From the NCBI GenBank assembly GCA_040751955.1, contig JBFMFY010000089.1, positions 1 to 11,269 of the forward strand: DNA of 11,269 nucleotides, given 5' to 3'. The position numbers were made by a program, and so were the translations under genes. Source of the stretch: SpSt-333 sp040751955. GTDB taxonomy: Bacteria; Bacteroidota; Ignavibacteria; UBA10030; UBA8401. The notes beneath the pieces are model-generated. The model was not told where the DNA came from, made no database searches, and saw only the letters and a program-made list of their open reading frames with translations. Positions 7,201 through 11,269 of this stretch are shown here, piece by piece. The number at the start of each line of letters is the position of its first letter. Position 1 is the stretch's first letter.

Positions 7201-7322
7201 AAGATGGAACCAAAATTTATTCAAGAAACAATGTGCCTCAAGAATTTATCGGCCGCACATTGTTTGATCAAAGCGAACAGTATGGGTTTACCGGAGACTT
7301 TGGGGTGACAGTTGAGTTTTAA
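4287..7322 (+). CDS. TonB-dependent outer-membrane receptor (TonB-Xanth-Caul type), likely for pectin oligomers
   Basis: A 1011-residue outer-membrane receptor. Residues 1-28 are a signal peptide (hydrophobic core at about 12-26, then FSQ). Residues 30-107 are a carboxypeptidase-like regulatory domain (GVVSDSTSSEPLVGANIHL and GVTDLEGKYRI). EVIITAQ (115-121) resembles the TonB-box region. The plug follows at about 135-245, with IKELPDANAAESIGRLPGVS and VLLRGLDAKFTSVTIDGVKI, which match the TonB-Xanth-Caul family pattern. The rest is a 22-strand-type barrel ending in the terminal aromatic residue Phe1011 (GVTVEF). Such receptors import large ligands using TonB energy. The downstream pectate lyase and polygalacturonase suggest pectic oligomers, but the substrate is inferred. 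No SusD-like lipoprotein is next to it. It carries G7 (4455-4461) and A9 (5164-5172) homopolymer runs, in frame as read. Confidence 0.92.
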   Translation: MKSLSYPLSKIRICIFLCLSLPITIFSQGLLQGVVSDSTSSEPLVGANIHLLGTAIGGVTDLEGKYRITNVPAGSYFVRLSYLGYIAKVIPLVLHEDQTHTINVSLIPDVIEGNEVIITAQARGQVAAINQQLTSNTIINVVSEEKIKELPDANAAESIGRLPGVSILRSGGEANKVLLRGLDAKFTSVTIDGVKIPPTDPLNRSVDLSMLSQSSLAGIELFKALTPDKDGDALAGTINLVTRKAPDVREFRADIKGNYNHLMESANQYDLSLHYGERFYDNIVGVQVTGNFEKKIRSNERTAIEYNYLDKTNWSEDNFRLEFTDETRKRNGGTLLFDISTPDDGSIRISTMYGETKRDYLWSTREFPIVGGGSQQGQPVYNYRLREQSIKTFNSSMRGDNTLFTLSVTWGLSFAQSDAYYPFDYEGYFVEPNGMNNPGTTVYRGDPVYLASLAVNNFSLARLDWAYYRTQDNFDKEKTAFADIAKHYSFLNEEVTGEIKFGGKYKIKDRSNYRGEDAAAYYIGVWKEYEKLPDGTIRKKDFSGTAFEAWLSKGGGAIYLSDFIDGDASRDVYSSYRLFPLINRDKLRQWRELNKYGYDASGSTSEIWTNDLIKYDDYNISESVTAGYIMNTLNIGQDITFIAGVRVETEHNDYHSRYMPVRIAGFPLPPNSTKDTSNTFSQTIFLPNTNLSLRLFDFMNLRLAAYKAIGRPDFNMRLDRYIAGRPAEVSGSQQVYVGNPNLKSSQAWNYEINASFFGNNIGLISVSAYYKEIEDMFHMLNNFNTNNLHVNGDSVIQSFGIKWNDQYDVGTAYNLTLPYNSPKPAKVWGFEFEHQINFKFLPGFLQYFILSYNASLVRSEAHLFVAKPDSIFYDPPGPRPPLWDKFTVLELRKQRLEGMPDFFGNISLGYDIGDFSARISLFHKAQHDVSSGASGISDRVSIPFTRLDASLKQKITDFLSIFVNLNNLTNSEDGTKIYSRNNVPQEFIGRTLFDQSEQYGFTGDFGVTVEF

Positions 7323-7399
7323 TTTGTCCCTTAACGTTGCAGACGTCATTTTATAAAAAACGTTTCACGAAACACATTAAGCAATTCTTTTTTCCACTT

Positions 7400-7407
7400 A
7401 AAGGAGG
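7400..7407 (+). promoter_or_regulatory. Ribosome-binding site fixing the start of the beta-helix protein
   Basis: AAAGGAGG lies 4 nt before the ATG at 7412, directly ahead of a classic signal peptide (MKKIGLIVSGLLLILSFSYS). It overrides the longer frame from 7337, which would add 25 residues rich in Lys and Phe and has no ribosome site. Confidence 0.85.
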
Positions 7408-7411
7408 TTGT

Positions 7412-9073
7412 ATGAAAAAAATTGGACTTATTGTTTCCGGGCTTCTCCTGATCTTGTCCTTCTCGTATAGTCAGGAGGCGGTATTACAATTGTTACCGGA
7501 TGATGGAACAGAGGCGACTACCATCGACAATCAATTTGCAGCGGATACGACGGCAACAGGAGGACTTTTGCCGAACCGTGTTTATGAATTGAAGCGCAAC
7601 CAGTACTACGCACAAAATGCAATTATCACCATTAGAGCTGGTCAAACGTTACGACTGCGTGCCGAAGCAGGTTCCGGGAAACTCCCCATTGTATATTTAA
7701 CAAGTCAGAGTGCGGTACAAACAAATCCACCGGGAAATATGGTTGTGCTCAATGGTGGAAATTTGGAAATGACGAATATTTGTGTTGCAGGATATTACGA
7801 GTACGAACCGAGCAGACTCGGAGGTGTACAAGGTGGGTTGATTAATACCACCGCGGTAGGTTCTTCAATTATTTTGGACGGCGTGATACTATCCAATATT
7901 AACGGTCAGCTTGTCCGAACAGGCAACAATACTTTGAAAGTTAAAGTAACAAATTCTATATTCGCCAACATGGGAGCACTAACCACTTCAAACCTCGGTG
8001 CCGGTAAGGGTTTGGATTTACGTGAGGCGGCATGTGATTCATTTATTATTGAGAATAATACATTTGTAAATTTTCAAGATCGGGCAATCAGGCATTACAA
8101 TTTCGGTTCCCCCGGAACACCGACAGGACCGTTGAAATATTGCAGAATTAATCACAACACATTCATCAATGGTATGGGATTCCACGGTCTCTTGTCGCTT
8201 GGAAGTGTTGGTAAGAACGCGATCATTACAAATAACCTATTCGTTGATGCCTTTGCGTTAGGTGAAGATTCAACGGATGCAACACGTTCTGCTGAATGGG
8301 CGAATACGGGAGAATTTTATCCCAACGGTAAAAATAGGATGTCATGGATTTTCACAACTCCCAATGATTCAACACAATGGACAATTTCACATAATTACTA
8401 TTCCATTTCCGATTCTGGATATGCGTTTTTAAATGATCTAAAATTTAAAGTCGGTTCACAGCTCTCGTGGCATATCAACAGCAAGCTCGGTGCTGATTCT
8501 GTTAATGCATTTAAGGAAGTGAAAATATCATTGCCAAACCGTCCGCGGCTAATGACAAACATGATGCGCTGGTATGTGAATCCGGATACAAACGCAGGTG
8601 CTAATAAAACAAAAGTCACTTCAAAATTTGTTGTGGCAAGAGATGATTATGACCGTCGTTTTCTCGAATACTATAGAGACACCCTTAATGCAAGAATTAT
8701 TATCCTGCCGCAAAATACGGTGAGTTTGACTTCCAGCGATGGTAAAGTAGTCGGTGATTCACGATGGGGTACGCCCACGAGTGTCAGCCGGACTAATGAT
8801 CTTCTCCCCGGAAAATTCTCTCTCGATCAAAACTATCCCAATCCGTTTAATCCTTCAACGACGATTAAGTATCAAGTCCCGATTGCCGGATTGGTGTCGC
8901 TGAAAGTATATAATCTCATCGGTCAGGAAGTTGCAACGTTAGTGAATGAAGTACAGAGCGCAGCAAATTATGAAACAGCGTTCGATGCCTCCCAATATTC
9001 GTCGGGCATTTATTTCTATACACTGCGTGCCGGAAATTTTGTGCAAACGAAGAAGATGGTGCTTTTGAAATAA
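7412..9073 (+). CDS. Secreted right-handed beta-helix protein with T9SS sorting domain
   Basis: A 553-residue secreted protein. Residues 1-20 are a signal peptide, with likely cleavage at SYS-QEA. Residues 50-400 show repeated strands with Asn-rich turns typical of a parallel beta-helix (IIENNTFVNF, CRINHNTFIN, AIITNNLFVDA). The stretch KVVGDSRWG (445-453) resembles the end of the DUF4957/DUF5123 beta-helix proteins of Bacteroidota polysaccharide loci. Residues 469-553 are a type A T9SS sorting domain (LDQNYPNPFNPSTTIKY, VYNLIGQEVATL, SGIYFYTLRAG, KKMVLLK), so the protein is expected to reach the cell surface. It lies 89 nt after the receptor and ahead of a pectate lyase, so a pectin-binding or lyase-like surface role fits. 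No clear lyase catalytic set was recognised. Fold and export are well supported; activity is not. Confidence 0.88.
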   Translation: MKKIGLIVSGLLLILSFSYSQEAVLQLLPDDGTEATTIDNQFAADTTATGGLLPNRVYELKRNQYYAQNAIITIRAGQTLRLRAEAGSGKLPIVYLTSQSAVQTNPPGNMVVLNGGNLEMTNICVAGYYEYEPSRLGGVQGGLINTTAVGSSIILDGVILSNINGQLVRTGNNTLKVKVTNSIFANMGALTTSNLGAGKGLDLREAACDSFIIENNTFVNFQDRAIRHYNFGSPGTPTGPLKYCRINHNTFINGMGFHGLLSLGSVGKNAIITNNLFVDAFALGEDSTDATRSAEWANTGEFYPNGKNRMSWIFTTPNDSTQWTISHNYYSISDSGYAFLNDLKFKVGSQLSWHINSKLGADSVNAFKEVKISLPNRPRLMTNMMRWYVNPDTNAGANKTKVTSKFVVARDDYDRRFLEYYRDTLNARIIILPQNTVSLTSSDGKVVGDSRWGTPTSVSRTNDLLPGKFSLDQNYPNPFNPSTTIKYQVPIAGLVSLKVYNLIGQEVATLVNEVQSAANYETAFDASQYSSGIYFYTLRAGNFVQTKKMVLLK

Positions 9074-9083
9074 GGACATTTGT

Positions 9084-9116
9084 CAATGCCGGGTACCACC
9101 GCTATACTCGGCATTG
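9084..9116 (+). terminator. Inverted repeat after the beta-helix gene (terminator or processing hairpin)
   Basis: CAATGCCG at 9084-9091 is perfectly repeated in reverse complement as CGGCATTG at 9109-9116, with a 17-base loop containing the palindrome GGTACC. It starts 10 nt after the beta-helix stop. There is no following T-run, so it is not a classical intrinsic terminator. It could stabilise the upstream mRNA, attenuate expression of the lyase, or bind a protein. Confidence 0.45.
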
Positions 9117-9246
9117 GTCCAAACATCGACATATTATTTCAGTTCATGTATCTTTAGCAAGTGGTTAGATTGAATGGAAATTTCTTCACACAATGAGAAA
9201 TAATACAATGGCACGGCTCGGTAAGATGGAGTGGAGATACAACAGC

Positions 9247-9254
9247 TTTTTTTT
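9247..9254 (+). repeat. T8 homopolymer splitting the pectate lyase signal peptide
   Basis: Eight consecutive T residues. In the frame from the ATG at 9193 or 9208 the codons before the tract read MARLGKMEWRYNSFF, a basic n-region. After the tract, the hydrophobic CALMIGAFLCISVLPVLVA that leads into the lyase is in the next frame. With seven T the two join into one normal signal peptide. The cause could be sequencing error, slippage or phase variation. Confidence 0.6.
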
Positions 9255-9262
9255 GTGCTTTG

Positions 9263-10870
9263 ATGATAGGAGCATTTCTTTGCATCAGCGTACTTCCTGT
9301 CCTTGTTGCTCAACAGCTGGCATTTCCAACCGCAGAAGGGAGCGGACGGTACGCCACGGGCGGTCGTGGCGGCAAGGTGTATGAAGTGACCAACCTCAAC
9401 AACAGCGGTGCCGGTTCCATTGTTGATGCTGTCAGTCAAGGCAATCGTACGATTGTTTTTCGCGTATCGGGCACGATCGAACTTGGAAGCGTCATCCTCA
9501 AACCAAAATCGAACACAACCATCGCCGGTCAAACTGCACCGGGCGACGGGATTTGTATCAAAGGACGAATTCAAATAAGCGCGTCGAACATTGTCATACG
9601 CTACATCCGTGTTCGCGTCGATGCAGGTGCTGCAAATTCTTCCGGCGACGCTATCGATATCTCAAGCGGATCAAACATCATTATCGATCATGTCAGTGCT
9701 TCGTACGCACGCGATGAAGGAATTTCATGCCAGGAGACATCCGATAAAGTAACAGTGCAGTGGTGCATTATCAGCGAGGCGCTGACTTTTGAGAATCATA
9801 GTTATGGCTCGTTGATTCGCGGCGACTTTGGCGATGTAAAGACGTACCATCACAATTTGTACGCTCACAATAATAATCGGCTGCCCCGTCCGGGAAATTA
9901 TACCATGGCGAACGTCGATACGCTCGGACTCTTCTTCGATTTTCGAAATAACGTCGTGTACAACTGGAAAGGAACCTATCCCGGATACAATGCCGATACA
10001 GGTTCAATCAGTCGCTATAATATCGTTGGGAACGTGTATGTTCCCGGGCAAGAATCCTCTGTTTCGGGATACGCATTTAAGGAAGACGCATATAAGGCGT
10101 ACGGATATTTTGCGGACAATATGTACAATGGCAGCGTACCAGCCGATCAGTGGAGTTTGGTAACATGGGGAAGCAAGTTTACAGCGGGACGAATGTCAGA
10201 GTACAAAGCGCGTTCGTATCAGATTCCGATGGAGCCCGTTCGTACGACATCCCCCGAACAAGCGCAGCAGGAAGTGCTTGAGAGTGCCGGTGCGAGTTTT
10301 CCGAAACGTGATACAATCGACAGGAGAATTGTTTCGGATGTTCTGAACAAAACCGGACACTCGATTGATTCCGTCGTCAATCAGCCGGAAGGAGGTTGGC
10401 CCTCGCTCACCAGCGTACCGGCACCGGCAGATACAGATCATGACGGGATGCCTGATACATGGGAAACCAGCCATGGATTGAATCCAAACGATTCTTCGGA
10501 TGGCAGTCAACCTACGCTTGGAAGTTATTACACGAACCTCGAAAAATATTTGAACGCACTCGTGGGGGAAAATGTAACTTCCGTCATAACTCCAACCGCC
10601 GCACCGGAATCATTTTTACTTACACAGAACTATCCGAACCCGTTCAATCCGGTGACAACAATTGGCTTTACGCTTCCTTCTACAATCTATACAACATTGA
10701 AAGTGTTCGATATGCTTGGCAAAGAGGTTGATACTGTTGTGGATGCCGAGATGAACGCAGGAACGCACGAAGTGTTGTTCAACGGCTCCCGGTTTGCTTC
10801 CGGTGTTTACTTCTACAAATTGCAATCAGGAAATTTTTCCGCCATACGTAAACTCGTATTGATGAAATGA
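9263..10870 (+). CDS. Pectate lyase (PL1-like) with calcium-binding segment and T9SS sorting domain
   Basis: About 535 residues. Pectate lyases cleave polygalacturonate by beta-elimination, needing Ca2+. Counting from the TTG at 9260, the mature part opens at 20-39 with FPTAEGSGRYATGGRGGKV, typical of Bacteroidota PL1 enzymes. TTIAGQTAPGDGI (86-98), SGDAIDI (128-134), IIIDHVSASYARDEG (140-154, the vWiDH-like motif) and HHNLYAHNNNRLPRPG (197-212, holding the RxP motif with likely catalytic Arg207) mark the beta-helix active site. DTDHDGMPDTWE (391-402) is a calcium-binding DxDxDG segment. Residues 451-536 are a T9SS sorting domain (QNYPNPFNPVTTIGF, SGVYFYKL). The start is uncertain: ATG 9263 or TTG 9260 lacks both a ribosome site and a basic n-region, and the true start may be 9193 or 9208 across the T8 tract. 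It overlaps the polygalacturonase gene as ATGA. Confidence 0.9.
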   Translation: MIGAFLCISVLPVLVAQQLAFPTAEGSGRYATGGRGGKVYEVTNLNNSGAGSIVDAVSQGNRTIVFRVSGTIELGSVILKPKSNTTIAGQTAPGDGICIKGRIQISASNIVIRYIRVRVDAGAANSSGDAIDISSGSNIIIDHVSASYARDEGISCQETSDKVTVQWCIISEALTFENHSYGSLIRGDFGDVKTYHHNLYAHNNNRLPRPGNYTMANVDTLGLFFDFRNNVVYNWKGTYPGYNADTGSISRYNIVGNVYVPGQESSVSGYAFKEDAYKAYGYFADNMYNGSVPADQWSLVTWGSKFTAGRMSEYKARSYQIPMEPVRTTSPEQAQQEVLESAGASFPKRDTIDRRIVSDVLNKTGHSIDSVVNQPEGGWPSLTSVPAPADTDHDGMPDTWETSHGLNPNDSSDGSQPTLGSYYTNLEKYLNALVGENVTSVITPTAAPESFLLTQNYPNPFNPVTTIGFTLPSTIYTTLKVFDMLGKEVDTVVDAEMNAGTHEVLFNGSRFASGVYFYKLQSGNFSAIRKLVLMK

Positions 10871-11269
10871 CACTCTTTTTTTTCAAAAACATAAGCATAA
10901 GTGTTCTGCATTCCGGCATACGGTTGGTTTGGCTGACCATCCTTTTCATTGCGACCGCAGTTGCTGCTGACTCGGTTTCGTGGCAAACAAAGGATGAGAT
11001 ACTCAAACGGATATACCCGCCAAAATTTCCGGAGAGAACATTTTCTATCCTTGACTTCGGTGCAAAGCCTGACGGAAAAACCGATTGCACCAATGCATTT
11101 TCTAAAGCGATCGAAGAGTGCAATAAAAAGGGAGGGGGAAAGGTTGTGGTTCCAGCCGGAACATTTTTGACCGGAGCAATTCGCTTGAAAAGTAATGTAA
11201 ACCTTCATGTCATGAGAGATGCAGTCGTTAAGTTTTCGACAGATCCCAAAAAATATCTTCCTGTTGTAT
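10867..11269 (+). CDS. GH28 polygalacturonase, 5' part only (runs off the window)
   Basis: The first 134 codons are present and open to the window end. Residues 1-35 form a signal peptide: MTLFFFKN, a hydrophobic LVWLTILFIATAVA core and a likely AVA-ADS cleavage. Residues 59-134 carry the conserved N-terminal signature of glycoside hydrolase family 28: FSILDFGAKPDGKTDCTNAF, then GGGKVVVPAGTFLTGAIRL, SNVNLHVMRDAVVKFS and a PKKYLP segment. GH28 enzymes hydrolyse alpha-1,4-galacturonosyl bonds. The catalytic Asp residues lie beyond the window and cannot be checked. The ATG overlaps the lyase stop (ATGA), implying translational coupling, so lyase and hydrolase would be made together on pectin. 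Codons 3-6 contain a T8 run (10876-10883), in frame as read. Confidence 0.9.
   Translation, partial: MTLFFFKNISISVLHSGIRLVWLTILFIATAVAADSVSWQTKDEILKRIYPPKFPERTFSILDFGAKPDGKTDCTNAFSKAIEECNKKGGGKVVVPAGTFLTGAIRLKSNVNLHVMRDAVVKFSTDPKKYLPVV

Noticed and set aside
7362..7373. GTTTC-AC-GAAAC inverted repeat before the beta-helix gene
   Set aside because: Too short, with a loop too small for a stable hairpin, and no T-run; likely chance.
7337..7411. Longer start of the beta-helix protein at 7337
   Set aside because: The extra 25 residues lack a ribosome site and would bury the signal peptide; the ATG at 7412 has AAAGGAGG just before it.
9134..9574. Reverse-strand open frame of 146 codons over the lyase start
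   Set aside because: It is the antisense shadow of the lyase gene, with a composition and sequence that match no protein pattern I know.
10779..11208. Reverse-strand frames over the end of the window
   Set aside because: They lie antisense to the GH28 signature sequence on the + strand, which is unambiguous.

Overview
The window looks like a chromosomal segment, probably from a metagenome, of a bacterium in the Fibrobacteres-Chlorobi-Bacteroidetes (FCB) group. Ignavibacteria or Kryptonia-like lineages fit best. Two secreted proteins end in a type IX secretion (T9SS) sorting domain with the NYPNPFNP signature common in Ignavibacteria, Calditrichota and relatives, and a Bacteroidota-style TonB-dependent receptor with an N-terminal carboxypeptidase-like regulatory domain is present. 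Base composition is moderate to AT-leaning. This placement is inference; there is no rRNA or marker gene. All genes are on the + strand.

Region 1 (1-4134) is a DNA-damage-response island. It starts with a LexA repressor gene behind a direct repeat, TTACAGTAT-N6-TTACAGTAT, that brackets a -10-like TATAAA. Then come a 67-codon unknown gene, a very strong intrinsic terminator-like hairpin, a RecA/RadB-fold protein with degenerate Walker motifs, an 86-codon protein overlapping it by 104 nt, and a 758-residue family B DNA polymerase coupled to the 86-codon gene by an ATGA overlap. The polymerase has the hallmarks of the PolB2 group (archaeal Dpo2-like, long called inactivated): degenerate exonuclease motifs, a motif C lacking the first catalytic Asp, and a Cys cluster after motif A. 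The layout, LexA + RecA-like pseudo-ATPase + small protein + unusual polymerase, parallels the LexA-controlled ImuA-ImuB-DnaE2 mutagenesis cassette but with a PolB2-type polymerase. This is the most interesting system in the window.

Region 2 (4287-11269) is a pectin-use locus. It encodes a TonB-dependent receptor of the TonB-Xanth-Caul type, a secreted beta-helix protein with a T9SS tail, a PL1-type pectate lyase with a calcium-binding DxDxDG segment and a T9SS tail, and the first 134 codons of a GH28 polygalacturonase that runs off the window. The likely scheme is that T9SS-exported lyase (and perhaps the beta-helix protein) and the polygalacturonase cut pectin or polygalacturonate, and the receptor imports the oligomers. 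No SusD-like partner is visible. The lyase's 5' end appears split by an 8-T tract: a proper signal peptide forms only if one T is removed.

The two regions are separated by a 152-nt intergenic stretch (4135-4286) with a possible promoter. There is no sign of tRNA, rRNA, CRISPR, insertion sequences or transposases.
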